Assembly (NCBI RefSeq): GCF_003443615.1
Contig: NZ_CP031967.1
Coordinates: 4,216,001 to 4,280,000 of the forward strand
Source: Alteromonas sp. BL110
Lineage (GTDB): Bacteria > Pseudomonadota > Gammaproteobacteria > Enterobacterales > Alteromonadaceae
Reading direction: 5' to 3'
DNA length: 64,000 bases
The notes under the pieces were generated by a model, which searched no databases, had not been told where the DNA came from, and saw nothing but the letters and a program-made list of their open reading frames with translations. Each line of letters starts with the position of its first letter. The first letter of the stretch is position 1. Shown here piece after piece: positions 51,401 through 61,248 of the stretch. A program made the translations under genes and the position numbers.

Positions 51401-53445
51401 TGTTTCGACGCTCCTCGTTTTTCACCAAACAACTTCTCGCTGTTCTCGTTGTTAATTTTTTCTCTTTGTGCCTAGTAGCAGGGCTGCTTTACAACAACTT
51501 CGTCGACGATTACAAAAGTAATTTGGTAGATGTATTAGACAACCAGTCTACCCTTCTTGCGTCCGCAACAAGTACATCCGTTTTATTTAGCGATGTTGAA
51601 ACCACTCAAGAATTACTTGATGCCGCATCTAAACTACCCGCGATAAAAAGTGCAAAAGTTTATGACGACGCATTCACGGTCATTGCAAGCTATACCATGG
51701 ATGACTTTCAAGGAGATATATCGCCTTCGACTGTGAAAGAAGGCGCAACTTTCGGTAAACACCTGATTTATTACCTCAAGCCCATAGAATTTAACAATGA
51801 AGTAATTGGTTACCTCATACTTACCGCAAGCACAACTTCGTTAGAGCAACAGCAGCAACATGCTATGTATGTCGTATTAGGCGTGATCATAATCAGTATG
51901 CTATTTACTTACCTCTTTCACTGGCGACTTCAGAGTTTTCTGTCAAAACCGATTCAACAACTTATTTCTCTTGTTAAGTTTGTAGGAAGTAAACGTGAGT
52001 ACGCTAAACGCCTGCCTGATAGAAGAGATGATGAGCTCGGTGAACTGTTTAAAGGTGTTAATCACATTCTGGCCACTGTAGAAGATCATCAAGCTCAGCT
52101 TCAAGCCCAGAACACAGAATTAGAGCGAGTAGTAGAACTGCGCACTAGGCAGCTATATCAAAAAGCGAACTACGATGCTCTAACCCAACTTCCAAACAGA
52201 CATTTGTTTGTAGAAAAGTTAGATGAAGCCGTAAACAAAGCTAATGCCCAAAACACTGCCCTTTCTATTTTGTTTCTCGATCTTGATAGGTTCAAACTTA
52301 TTAACGACACGCTAGGTCATGATGTAGGCGATGAAGTCTTAATTATCGTGGCCAAAAAGCTAACGGCAATAGTTACCAAAAAAGATTGCGTTTGCCGCTG
52401 GGGTGGTGATGAGTTTGTAATAATGCTAGAGGATGTTGCCGAACATGATGAGCTTGTTGCTTTATCTTCTGAAATTATCGAGAGCCTTAGCCAGCCAATG
52501 GCAATAGGTAGCAACCAGCTTCACATTTCAACCAGTATTGGCATTGCACTACATCAAAAGAACTTAGAAACGGGAATAGAAATATTAAAGCACGCTGATA
52601 CGAGCATGTATCATGCTAAAGAAAAAGGCCCTGGGGGCTATAGCTTTTTTAATATTGAAATGCTTGAAGAGTCTTTGGTTCGTCTATCTTTAGAAAGTAG
52701 AATTCGACAAGCGATTAAACTAGAGGGCGCATTCTCGCTAGTGTATCAACCTCAGGTCTGCATACGTAGTGGTAGAATTATCGGCCTAGAATCGTTGATA
52801 CGCTGGAACGACGAAGGCACTGATATCGCGCCATCTCAGTTTATCCCCGTTGCTGAAGAGGCGGGATTAATAAACCCTCTTACTACTTGGGTACTTTCAA
52901 ATGTATGCCAACAAATTCGTAAGTGGCTAGATGAAGGGCTAAGTTTAGTACCGGTGGCGGTCAATTTACCTGCAAGCTTTTTGATCCAGCTAGACTGTGC
53001 AGAGCAAATCGAAGAGGTATTGAGTAAGTATCATGTCCCACCACATTTATTGGAAGTTGAGCTAACTGAAAATACATTTATTAGCTCTACGGACTTTGCA
53101 TTAACTTCTCTTAAAAAGCTGAAAAAAATTGGCCTCAACATTTCCATCGATGATTTTGGCACTGGCTATTCTTGCCTTAGCTACATAGGCACACTTCCTA
53201 TCAACAAGCTTAAAATTGACGGTAGCTTCGTTTCTCAATTAGGGCAATCAAGCTCTAATGACGGTATTGTTAACACCATCATAATGCTTGCGAAAAGCTT
53301 AGAGTTGACCACTTTGGGCGAGTGCGTAGAAACTAAAGAGCAGCAGCAGGCCCTTGCTGAAATGGGCTGTGACTCTGTCCAAGGCTACCTGCACCATAAA
53401 CCGCTTAAAAGCAGTGAGATAGCGCCTTTGATGTCTCGACATTGA
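51400..53445 (+). CDS. YfiN-like membrane GGDEF-EAL protein
   Basis: The 681 residues start with a membrane helix (about 10-30), a periplasmic sensor region (about 31-150), a second helix (about 155-175), a HAMP domain (about 175-230) and a short coiled coil. Next is GGDEF with intact RWGGDEF at about 335-339 and RxxD replaced by TKKD, so product inhibition is probably lost. The EAL motif reads ESL at about 464-466, but all other catalytic residues remain (NLPASF, ELTEN, DDFGTGYS, KIDGSF, GECVET, VQGYL). It probably makes and breaks c-di-GMP. It is coupled to the YfiR-like gene and repressed by it by analogy. Confidence 0.92.
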   Translation: MFRRSSFFTKQLLAVLVVNFFSLCLVAGLLYNNFVDDYKSNLVDVLDNQSTLLASATSTSVLFSDVETTQELLDAASKLPAIKSAKVYDDAFTVIASYTMDDFQGDISPSTVKEGATFGKHLIYYLKPIEFNNEVIGYLILTASTTSLEQQQQHAMYVVLGVIIISMLFTYLFHWRLQSFLSKPIQQLISLVKFVGSKREYAKRLPDRRDDELGELFKGVNHILATVEDHQAQLQAQNTELERVVELRTRQLYQKANYDALTQLPNRHLFVEKLDEAVNKANAQNTALSILFLDLDRFKLINDTLGHDVGDEVLIIVAKKLTAIVTKKDCVCRWGGDEFVIMLEDVAEHDELVALSSEIIESLSQPMAIGSNQLHISTSIGIALHQKNLETGIEILKHADTSMYHAKEKGPGGYSFFNIEMLEESLVRLSLESRIRQAIKLEGAFSLVYQPQVCIRSGRIIGLESLIRWNDEGTDIAPSQFIPVAEEAGLINPLTTWVLSNVCQQIRKWLDEGLSLVPVAVNLPASFLIQLDCAEQIEEVLSKYHVPPHLLEVELTENTFISSTDFALTSLKKLKKIGLNISIDDFGTGYSCLSYIGTLPINKLKIDGSFVSQLGQSSSNDGIVNTIIMLAKSLELTTLGECVETKEQQQALAEMGCDSVQGYLHHKPLKSSEIAPLMSRH

Positions 53446-53479
53446 GATAGTGAATAAAGACCGAGCCGCTATCAAACTG

Positions 53480-54430
53480 TTAAGAGCACGGCCATTCCCT
53501 TTCATTAAGCAAGCCTTTTTCTATAAGCTTTTGTCGACGGTCTTCGATAACCAATTTCAATTCATCTCTAACTAATCTTACTGCGGGGGTGATCAAATGT
53601 CGGCTGGGTAACATTATCCACATTTCAGTTAATGGAACCTGATACTGATGCAACACCCGCTTTAATTTACCGCTTAATAAATCTTCGGCCACATCGATGA
53701 CTGATTTTTTGGCAACGCCCATACCGTCGACGCACCATCGCCTAACAATGTCTCCATCGTTCACCGCGCGGTTGCTGCGCACTTTCACCTTAATTTTTTC
53801 GTTCTCTTTCACCAATTCCCATGTGTTATGGGTTTGATCGTAAAGTTTATAGAGTAAGGCATTATGCTGGTTAAGTTCATCTGCTGTTAGCGGTTCACCG
53901 TACTTTTCAAGGTATTCGGGCGATGCGCAAATAACGTGTGGAATGTTGCACAATTTAAAGCCATACATTTGTGATTCTTTTACTGCTTCTTTGGTCATTG
54001 CACGAAGCGCTACATCAACACCGTCCCGATAAAAATCTACTCGGCTATCGCTTACATGTAGTCGTAACGAAAGTTCGGGGTTTTCACTCTGCACTTTATT
54101 CAGCAGTTCGCGCATTAAATTACGTCCCATTTCCGAAGACATCGCCATGCGAAGCTCACCATTAACACTTTGCTTTTCCTCAGTAATGAGTGATAAACCT
54201 TGCTGGAGTGTATTTAGCGCCTGTTGAGCCATCGGTAAGTATTGTTCCCCTTCATGGGACAGCCTAATTCTGCGTGTACTCCTCACAAATAGCGCTACGC
54301 CAAGCTGCTCTTCTAAACGCTTAATGGCCATACTTGCAGCAGATGAACTGATATCAAGTTTCTTAGCCGCTGCCGTTATCGAATTGACTTCAGCGACTTT
54401 TACAAACACAGAAAGGTCTTCGGTTTTCAT
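53480..54430 (-). CDS. LysR family transcriptional regulator
   Basis: The 316 residues begin with the LysR winged helix: [65 protein letters not shown]. The effector-binding domain contains [18 protein letters not shown] and [23 protein letters not shown]. It is divergent from the periplasmic double-cupin gene with a 189-base gap that carries an inverted repeat, the usual LysR arrangement, and probably regulates that gene. The ligand is unknown. Confidence 0.92.
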   Translation of the reverse strand: MKTEDLSVFVKVAEVNSITAAAKKLDISSSAASMAIKRLEEQLGVALFVRSTRRIRLSHEGEQYLPMAQQALNTLQQGLSLITEEKQSVNGELRMAMSSEMGRNLMRELLNKVQSENPELSLRLHVSDSRVDFYRDGVDVALRAMTKEAVKESQMYGFKLCNIPHVICASPEYLEKYGEPLTADELNQHNALLYKLYDQTHNTWELVKENEKIKVKVRSNRAVNDGDIVRRWCVDGMGVAKKSVIDVAEDLLSGKLKRVLHQYQVPLTEMWIMLPSRHLITPAVRLVRDELKLVIEDRRQKLIEKGLLNEREWPCS

Positions 54431-54557
54431 TTTTTCCTCGCAGGTTTAGTCCACATACGCCCTTATAAACAAAAAACAAAAAGCAAATGGATCACTTTTA
54501 TTATCCACGTTTTCGGGAAAGTCCTTATCGATTTTGGTCGTTTATTATCCGTTAACC

Positions 54558-54583
54558 AACGAATAAACTGTTATTCATTCGTT
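54558..54583. promoter_or_regulatory. Inverted repeat in the LysR/cupin intergenic region
   Basis: AACGAAT at 54558-54564 and ATTCGTT at 54577-54583 with a 12-base spacer, plus flanking CGTTAA/TTAATG. It fits a LysR site between the two divergent starts, but no binding rule has been tested. Confidence 0.5.
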
Positions 54584-54619
54584 AATGACGTTAGTAGCAA
54601 GGATAAACAGGAGCTTTAT

Positions 54620-55450
54620 ATGAAATACCTCACGTGGCGCAAACTAACCATAGCATCACTAGTTGTAGGCACTTGTGCTGCTTTATTGCCCAGTGCCTAT
54701 GCTGATACAAAGGTAGTAAGTGCAGAAAATGTTGAATGGGGTTACTTGAACCCTGCACGCGGTGACAAAAGTCCAGGCGCGGCTGACCTCTGGGGTGATA
54801 GAACAAAAAACACAGCCGCCGGTATGCTAGTTCGTTTTAATAAGGGTTTTGAATCGCCACCACACATTCACAACATTACCTATCGGGGTATTGTTATTGA
54901 AGGTGAAATGCACAACGCCGACCCCAGTGCCGCTAAAATGTGGATGCCAACAGGTTCGTTTTGGACTCAACCTGCGGGCGAAGATCACACTACAGCAGCA
55001 AAGGACAAAACCAACCTGATTTATCTGGAAATTGACGAAGGTCCGTATTTAGTTAAACCGTCAAAAGAACATTTCGACAATGGAGAACGACCCGTTAATT
55101 TGCACATCAATAATATGGTATGGCTGCAAAAGAGTGACCTGGTCAACATTGCGGCTGAAGGCGTGTCCGCCACCTATCTATGGGGCGATACCAATAGTGT
55201 TTACGGTACTTTAGTTAAACTGTCAAGTGGCTTTGAAGGTTCAATAACATCTAGCGGTGATGAATTTAAGGCCGTAGTGATAAAGGGCAGCTTAAACTAT
55301 AAGCAAGATAGCAACGCTAAAGCACTTGCCCTTGATGCGGGAAGCTATATCGAATCATCCACGCCAGTAACTCACGAAGTCCGCAACGTAAGTGATGCTG
55401 ACGCTATCGTTTATGTTAGAAGCTCATCTAAGTATCAAGTAAATAGCTGA
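54620..55450 (+). CDS. Periplasmic double-cupin protein (DUF4437)
   Basis: The 276 residues have signal peptide [28 protein letters not shown] and two DUF4437 cupin halves. The first contains [31 protein letters not shown], with H-x-H and later Gly/Asp metal-site residues ([10 protein letters not shown]). The second, [31 protein letters not shown], lacks the histidines and may be structural. Anti-ChrR/cupin folds of this kind bind metals and small molecules. The function is unknown. Its 3' end overlaps the opposite-strand DUF3325 gene by 23 bases. Confidence 0.85.
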   Translation: MKYLTWRKLTIASLVVGTCAALLPSAYADTKVVSAENVEWGYLNPARGDKSPGAADLWGDRTKNTAAGMLVRFNKGFESPPHIHNITYRGIVIEGEMHNADPSAAKMWMPTGSFWTQPAGEDHTTAAKDKTNLIYLEIDEGPYLVKPSKEHFDNGERPVNLHINNMVWLQKSDLVNIAAEGVSATYLWGDTNSVYGTLVKLSSGFEGSITSSGDEFKAVVIKGSLNYKQDSNAKALALDAGSYIESSTPVTHEVRNVSDADAIVYVRSSSKYQVNS

Positions 55451-55718
55451 AGTACACGGTAATAATTAGGAGGGCTGCACTTAATGTGCAGCACCACCAA
55501 ACCATTGCGATACTGGTGATTTCAATACGCGTGAGCGCTAAACACAAAGATGCAGTGAGTAGCATCCAGCCTATTAACTTGGTAATGGGTGGCGAGGGTA
55601 ATACCCGTAACACCTGCGTTAATACCCTACTATTACCTGCCTGCTTAGCGTGTTTGTTCATTACTAACATTAAACATAAGAAGCCTAACAGCTGTAGTAT
55701 AAAAACCAGTGTTATCAT
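55428..55718 (-). CDS. DUF3325 family inner-membrane protein
   Basis: The 96 residues form three hydrophobic helices (about 1-20, 48-63, 68-92) with a KHAKQAGNS loop; they match DUF3325, found downstream of siderophore receptors with PepSY proteins. The start overlaps the end of the PepSY gene by four bases (55715-55718), so it is the last gene of the four-gene siderophore operon. Its role is unknown. The 3' end overlaps the double-cupin gene. Confidence 0.88.
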   Translation of the reverse strand: MITLVFILQLLGFLCLMLVMNKHAKQAGNSRVLTQVLRVLPSPPITKLIGWMLLTASLCLALTRIEITSIAMVWWCCTLSAALLIITVYFSYLLDT

Positions 55719-57307
55719 TCCTGCTCCTTTTTCACACGAGTACCAGATTTAGTACTTATTTTGGCAATATCCGCATTGGTAATACGTAAACCTATCTTTT
55801 TCGCTGCCCAATGCAAGATGATACCTGAAACGAAAAAAGCAGGAATAAAGCTTAAATAAACGCTATCTAAATATTCGATACTGTTTGCTATTCGGTCTCT
55901 AAATGACACGAGTTCTATAGCGACGGTGACAAAACAAAGCCCACTTGCTAGTGCGAACTGCTCTTTCCAAGCAACAGCAGCTTTAGTGCGCCAGAATGCG
56001 TGAACCGCACTTAATGCCCACACAGTAAAAAATGTGTTTACTTCCAATTGGGCACGGCCTTCAACATCGTGTCCTATCAATTTGTTAGCAATGAAAAACG
56101 ATACGCTAGCCAATATTAAGCCAGCAACAGCTGCTACGTTGCCTTTTTCCACAAGTGCCAACGTGAACGGGTTTTGCTTAGCGCTTTTTTTCCGCTGAGT
56201 TACCCAAATGATATTGCCTGTAGCAATAAGCGCGCAGCCTAAAATGCCTAAACCAAATAGTAACCATCGCATGCCAATAGGGGCAAAATTTGCCTGATGA
56301 AGTCCGTATAGAATGCGTCGTATTTGAGCTGGAACCGTTTCGTCATCGTAACCTTTGAGTGGTTTACCAGTATAGGTTTCAAAAACTAAACGTTCTGCGC
56401 GGTTGGATACTGTTGTGGCCTTGCTGCGTTCTACAATCATACGGCTATTTTTATACCCTACGCCTTCAACGGTAATTCTTGCTATTGGATTGGGCTCGCG
56501 CCATTGGTTAGCAATTTGTTCTAGTATATGCGCATAGTTGTGCTTGGGAGGCAGCGTCGACGCTTTTAACAAGTGATCGTTACCAATAATTTTTTCATTT
56601 AAATGCAGGCTCGGCAGTGAAGGAATAATCTGGCTGTTTACACCTCGTTCTCCCCGCTCGAAGTTAGCGTTAGCGGTATAGGGCAAATACATAATCGCGT
56701 AGATGAAAATGCCGCTAAGGCAGATCATTATACAAAATGGAATAGTGAGAATACCGGCTAAAGCATGAAAGTCGGTGGTCCACTTTTTTAGCTTTTGTGG
56801 GCGTAGCGTAAAAAAGTCTTTAAAAAACCTGCGGTGTGTATAAATTCCGGTAAAAATAGCAAGCAGCATTGCCATTGCAGCAACGCCCGCAATGTATCGC
56901 CCGCCATAGCCTCGAAGTTGCAATGTGTAGTGGAAATTCCTAAAAAACAGGCCACCTTTAGTGTCTGTTTCGTTTTCAACTGATGCTAGCTGATTATTAA
57001 ATACAACGGTTTGCCTTTGCTTACCCTCACGCCATTGTACACTCCAAAGTGCAGAACGCTCTGACGGCAAAGCTATTCGCCACTGTTCAGCTTCACTAGC
57101 ATGCTCACCTAAATACGCAAAAGAGTGGGCGATCATCGTTTGCTGACTTTTAGAAATGCTTGCTCTTTCAGGCATCAGATAGCGAGTAATTTCCGGTGTG
57201 AAGTAACTTAACGTGCCAGTAAAAAATATGGCGAAAAGCAACCACCCGAGTATCACACCTAAATAAGTGTGTAACCAAATCATACTCTTTCTGAATGTAG
57301 CTTTCAT
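55715..57307 (-). CDS. PepSY-associated membrane protein (siderophore reductase-like)
   Basis: The 530 residues start with a PepSY_TM-type helix (KSMIWLHTYLGVILGWLLFAIFFTGTLSYFTPEITRYL). A periplasmic domain, further helices at about 180-200 and 345-480 and four or five conserved histidines (WLHTYLG, NFHYTL, DFHALAG, GLHQANFAP) follow; these may bind heme. Such proteins lie beside ferric-siderophore receptors and several act as ferric-siderophore reductases (FoxB and FsrB-like). This gene is between DUF3649 and DUF3325, with the same order as in other gammaproteobacteria. Confidence 0.88.
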   Translation of the reverse strand: MKATFRKSMIWLHTYLGVILGWLLFAIFFTGTLSYFTPEITRYLMPERASISKSQQTMIAHSFAYLGEHASEAEQWRIALPSERSALWSVQWREGKQRQTVVFNNQLASVENETDTKGGLFFRNFHYTLQLRGYGGRYIAGVAAMAMLLAIFTGIYTHRRFFKDFFTLRPQKLKKWTTDFHALAGILTIPFCIMICLSGIFIYAIMYLPYTANANFERGERGVNSQIIPSLPSLHLNEKIIGNDHLLKASTLPPKHNYAHILEQIANQWREPNPIARITVEGVGYKNSRMIVERSKATTVSNRAERLVFETYTGKPLKGYDDETVPAQIRRILYGLHQANFAPIGMRWLLFGLGILGCALIATGNIIWVTQRKKSAKQNPFTLALVEKGNVAAVAGLILASVSFFIANKLIGHDVEGRAQLEVNTFFTVWALSAVHAFWRTKAAVAWKEQFALASGLCFVTVAIELVSFRDRIANSIEYLDSVYLSFIPAFFVSGIILHWAAKKIGLRITNADIAKISTKSGTRVKKEQE

Positions 57308-57606
57308 AATGGGTTGCTTAAAGGTGAAACTAAGGGAAGCGCCAAAACGAGAGTGGCACTAAAAGCAATTAAAAACGCGCACCACTTCACCGTATGCTTA
57401 ATTGCAAAGCTTGCGATAAATACAGCAAAAAATACAAAGTAGCTTGCCATACTGCCACTTAGTATTGCTACTCCCTCTTGCTGGTTTAACGTGTGGAAAA
57501 ATATAAAAGCGAAGTAAAAGCTTATTAGCGCAGAAACGGCATAGCCGCCCAAAATGGCGGCTATGCTACGCAGCGCAACGTCTACGTTCTTGTTCAATGT
57601 GCTCAC
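57304..57606 (-). CDS. DUF3649 family iron-uptake-associated membrane protein
   Basis: The 100 residues comprise three helices (about 15-40, 45-65, 70-92), with RSIAAILGGYAVSALISFYFAFIFFHTLNQQEGVAILSGSM typical for DUF3649. It lies seven bases after the receptor gene stop and overlaps the PepSY gene by four bases. It is a small accessory protein for the ferric-siderophore system with no reaction known. Confidence 0.87.
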   Translation of the reverse strand: MSTLNKNVDVALRSIAAILGGYAVSALISFYFAFIFFHTLNQQEGVAILSGSMASYFVFFAVFIASFAIKHTVKWCAFLIAFSATLVLALPLVSPLSNPL

Positions 57607-57612
57607 TCTTTT

Positions 57613-60060
57613 TTAGAAGCGATAGGCAACTGAAAGTTTCGCATTACGCTCTTCACCAGGCAGACCACCTAAATACATAGCACTGCTGTAGTAATCTGTG
57701 TTGTCCAGGTTACGAATGTTTAGCTGAACATCCCAATCATCAGATACATAGCTAACTGCCGCATCCCATACTGTGTATGAATCTACGAAAGCATAGTCTA
57801 CGCCAAATGCAGAAGCTGAAATGGTACGCTCGTCTTCGTAAGTCACACCGACGCTGAACTTAACCGGCGCAGGTAGCGCTTCAAAGCTATGGCTATAGGT
57901 TAGCCAAGTACTTGCGAACTTTTCAGCAATTCCCTTCGTCTGTTCTTCATCAGTGCTTGATGCAAATGCGCCGGGCTCGGTGCGTGGCTCTTGATAAGTA
58001 CCATTTGCATTAAGCGACCACTGCTCATTAATATCAAAGTTAATATCTACTTCAACACCGGTAGTGCGGTCTTGTTCGTCGTAATAAAACTCAGGTACAT
58101 CAACGTTGTAAGATGGATCTTCAATATTATCTTCGTACAATGGGTTAGTGTACTGAAGGTTAGTACGTGCCGTATCAAACACAACCACCGAGCCAATGAC
58201 CTGTTCGTTTAAGGCAGTGAAACGTACACCTAAATCCCAAGATTCAGATTCAGAATCGGGGCGGTTATCTTCTTCTGATAAGGAACCTAACACACTGTAA
58301 GCTGTGCGACCTTTTGAGTGATTAATGAAAGTACTTAGGCTGTCGCTATACATGTAGGTTAAGCCTAGGTTGTAGGTGAAACCATCATCGTTTGCATCGT
58401 ACTCTGGGTTACCATCGCTAAATTGGTTCTGATAGGTTTGCTTTACGCCGCCGTATGCACCGCCAATACGTGCAGTAAAGTTATCATTTAAATACAATAC
58501 TTCTTGGAAGCTCACGCCCCAGCTAGATACTTCTTTATCGTACTTGCTACGAAGCGCTGGGTTATAGTCTTCAAATGTGCCTGTTGGCCAATTCGGTTTA
58601 CGAATATCTAAAATGTAAGGTACAGCATCGCTTCGTGTGTCGTCTGCATCCCAAATAGACCACTGCGCGTATTCTACGTCCATATTTTCGTAGTTAGCAC
58701 TAAATAAATGCTCACCACGAATGTCGCCTAGCGACCATGTATTGGTAAGGTCAATGAAGTATTGCCACACACTTTCTTGTGCTTCAACTTTGCGGTATTC
58801 CTGTCGACGCGCTGCGTACGGATAGAGTACGTCGTCAATTACTAGAGGCGCTCGAGGCTCTAAGTTAGTGGTGCCATTACGGTCCACATATACATAGTTG
58901 TAAGCACTGGTTTGGCGAATGTACGACGTTTCGTAGGTTCGATATTGCAATTGCTGGGTTAAAGACCAATCGTCGTTAATTGCCAAGTCTTGACGAAGCT
59001 TCACTCGGAACTCTTCACCTTCATTAGGGCGCGAAATAGGTGAGATAAGGCTAGTATCACCCAAGTCAAAAGGCTGTACCCCATCGGTAGATACCAGCGA
59101 TGCAGCCAATTCGTCGCGCTGTGCATCAGTTAGCTGTAGACCACCTGATTCTGCAGTATCGTTAACTAAGTCAGCACCTGTTAAGCTACCTGCATCAGTA
59201 TCAAACATGGTTAGATCGATAAGACGTACAGGATGCCCTACTGAATCGATTTGTACTGCATCGTCAATATACGCGGCTGACAAAAGAAATTGGTTATCGC
59301 TTGATGCAACGTATTTAAGTGAAGTGTAAAGCTCGCTTCGCTCATCGCTAAGCCCTCGATAACCGTCAGACTGTTCACGGTTAGCTACAACACGATAGGC
59401 AAGGTCTTTGTTAATTGCACCTGTTGCGTCAGCCATTATTGAATAGCTATCCCAACTGCCAACAGACGCTTTAATCTCATAGGCCTCTTGGAACTGAGGT
59501 TTCTTCTCAATAAGGTTGATAATACCGCCCGCTTCGCCCATGCCGTATAGGCCAGTTGCGGGGCCTTTGAGCACTTCAATACTTTCAATATTAGTCATTG
59601 AGCGCGTTGGGTTATAGCTATTGCCTAAATCGGCACCAGCGTAAATACCGTCGAAGGTGTAGTTAACACCAAGGCCCCGAATAGCTAAGTTATCGCCCAC
59701 GCCATAGTTGTTACCATCCTGGCTTAAGCCACTGATGTTGCGAATACTTTCTTGCAGCGTATCAACACCCTGCTCTCTTAATAAAGTGCCGTCAACTACG
59801 ACGATAGCTGCTGGCGTCTCCATTAAGCTCATATTTGATTTAGTGGCCGTACCCGACTCTAGAATGAGCCGATTGTGACGACCGTAAACGGTAATGACGT
59901 CTAAATTCTCTTCTGCACTTTCTGCTTGCTGATCTACAGGTGTTTCAACATCTTTATCTTGCGCCAGTGCCGACGTGGCAGTGACGGTCGATGTCGCTGA
60001 TAAAAGAGAAAGAAGTATTGCGTTTGCAACTTTACTTTTTTTGTATGAAGTGTGGTTCAT
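57613..60060 (-). CDS. TonB-dependent ferric-siderophore receptor (FhuE-like operon)
   Basis: The 815-residue receptor has signal peptide MNHTSYKKSKVANAILLSLLSATSTVTATSALAQ. The TonB box is LDVITVYGRH, the plug includes NISGLSQDGNNYGVGDNLAIRGLGVNYTFDGIYAG, IESIEVLKGPATGLYGMGEAGGIINLIEKKP, and the barrel ends RNAKLSVAYRF. A Fur box lies 15-35 bases upstream of the start, so it is iron-repressed. The three following genes (DUF3649, PepSY, DUF3325) form its operon. The siderophore is not predictable; no synthesis genes are present. Confidence 0.93.
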   Translation of the reverse strand: MNHTSYKKSKVANAILLSLLSATSTVTATSALAQDKDVETPVDQQAESAEENLDVITVYGRHNRLILESGTATKSNMSLMETPAAIVVVDGTLLREQGVDTLQESIRNISGLSQDGNNYGVGDNLAIRGLGVNYTFDGIYAGADLGNSYNPTRSMTNIESIEVLKGPATGLYGMGEAGGIINLIEKKPQFQEAYEIKASVGSWDSYSIMADATGAINKDLAYRVVANREQSDGYRGLSDERSELYTSLKYVASSDNQFLLSAAYIDDAVQIDSVGHPVRLIDLTMFDTDAGSLTGADLVNDTAESGGLQLTDAQRDELAASLVSTDGVQPFDLGDTSLISPISRPNEGEEFRVKLRQDLAINDDWSLTQQLQYRTYETSYIRQTSAYNYVYVDRNGTTNLEPRAPLVIDDVLYPYAARRQEYRKVEAQESVWQYFIDLTNTWSLGDIRGEHLFSANYENMDVEYAQWSIWDADDTRSDAVPYILDIRKPNWPTGTFEDYNPALRSKYDKEVSSWGVSFQEVLYLNDNFTARIGGAYGGVKQTYQNQFSDGNPEYDANDDGFTYNLGLTYMYSDSLSTFINHSKGRTAYSVLGSLSEEDNRPDSESESWDLGVRFTALNEQVIGSVVVFDTARTNLQYTNPLYEDNIEDPSYNVDVPEFYYDEQDRTTGVEVDINFDINEQWSLNANGTYQEPRTEPGAFASSTDEEQTKGIAEKFASTWLTYSHSFEALPAPVKFSVGVTYEDERTISASAFGVDYAFVDSYTVWDAAVSYVSDDWDVQLNIRNLDNTDYYSSAMYLGGLPGEERNAKLSVAYRF

Positions 60061-60075
60061 TTTCCGCCCAAATCT

Positions 60076-60094
60076 AAATGATAATAGTTATCGC
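60076..60094 (-). promoter_or_regulatory. Fur box upstream of the siderophore receptor
   Basis: The core GATAATAGTTATC at 60080-60092 is a palindrome with three central bases, close to the GATAAT-style Fur consensus. It lies 16-34 bases upstream of the receptor start at 60060, where Fur would block transcription. Confidence 0.8.
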
Positions 60095-60250
60095 TTTTAA
60101 TGAGGGCGCGAATGTTAAGGGGGGAAGATTGTTAAATCAATATAAAAATAGGCTTTAGTTCATCTTTTTCAAAAAAATACTGGAAAATTGCACATTTTTA
60201 CATTTATGAAACACCTAGCTTGCAAAAGCCAAACAACCGTTATATTGAAT

Positions 60251-61105
60251 TTATGCTGCTTTTACTGGTAATACCCCCAATACCGCCGCGCATGCTAAAC
60301 CAATAGCTAAAGTCATCGCCACGCTGGTAAAGGTGCCGAGCAGAACATACTCGGTGAGCTTTCTATCTTGGTGCTTAGTTAAATCACCGAAGCGGAAAAT
60401 AGATTTAGCTGCAATAAGAAACCCTATAGCGGAAAACTGATTTAACAATACAAAGGTTAACATGAGTACACGCTCTAAGTAGCCGATACGCTGCCCTGCC
60501 ATCGACAAAGTTTGTTGTGCTTCTGTAGTTATCGTTGGTGGGTCATTTGGGTGGGCTGACGAGGGCTTGTTAGTTAAAACCTCACTGCTCCAAGGAGACA
60601 GCAGCTGTTTTATAATAATTGAGCTGGGCTTGAGTACTGCCAAATAGGCAAGAAGCACCACCAAATGTTCTGCACCTAGCGACTTCAGTAATGCTAGTGC
60701 ACTGTGCCATTGGTCTGTGGCATATAAAAACACGCCTAAGATCACAAGCACATGTGAAATTTGATCGGCGACAAACGCGGTAATACTTTGGGAGCAATAA
60801 GACTTAATCACGTCAATTTTAAAATGTGAAACCGCTATTATAAGCACACTAATGCTTATGGTAGCCATGCTGTCGACGCCGGATAAAAGTACAAATGCAA
60901 CAAAGGCGAGTGCCCCGTGTAATAGTGCATGTAAATACAAGGGTAACGCCAGCGCGTGTCGCTCGTTTCTTTCTTTTACCCATGAATGGGGCTGAAAATA
61001 AAAGTCAGCAAGCAAGTGTGCAAGTAGTAAGCCCACCAATAGCTGAGGCTGCGCAAAATCAGAGGCGGCGTTAACGATAGCGCCTTTTGATGTTTCAGCT
61101 ATCAT
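60251..61105 (-). CDS. DUF3307 family membrane protein
   Basis: The 284 residues start with AQPQLLVGLLLAHLLADFYFQPHSWVKERNERH (the DUF3307 hallmark H-L-x-x-D-F-x-x-Q) and have about six helices. A basic, disordered loop (about 178-200) lies between helices, and the C-terminal region continues with more helices. It is probably coupled with the upstream satD-like gene, from which it is separated by 143 bases. The function of the pair is unknown; satD-DUF3307 neighbours occur in many bacteria, so a functional link is likely. Confidence 0.85.
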   Translation of the reverse strand: MIAETSKGAIVNAASDFAQPQLLVGLLLAHLLADFYFQPHSWVKERNERHALALPLYLHALLHGALAFVAFVLLSGVDSMATISISVLIIAVSHFKIDVIKSYCSQSITAFVADQISHVLVILGVFLYATDQWHSALALLKSLGAEHLVVLLAYLAVLKPSSIIIKQLLSPWSSEVLTNKPSSAHPNDPPTITTEAQQTLSMAGQRIGYLERVLMLTFVLLNQFSAIGFLIAAKSIFRFGDLTKHQDRKLTEYVLLGTFTSVAMTLAIGLACAAVLGVLPVKAA

Positions 61106-61248
61106 ATAACGCTCCAGTTATGGCGGTAATCATTTAAGGTTTTCCACTGCACGTTATGCTTCCTTGTTGTTTTATTTTACTTGCAATTGCTCTTTGATTT
61201 TTTACTGTTCGTTTTTTATTACTCGATTCTTTGTTACTGGGCTCTTTG

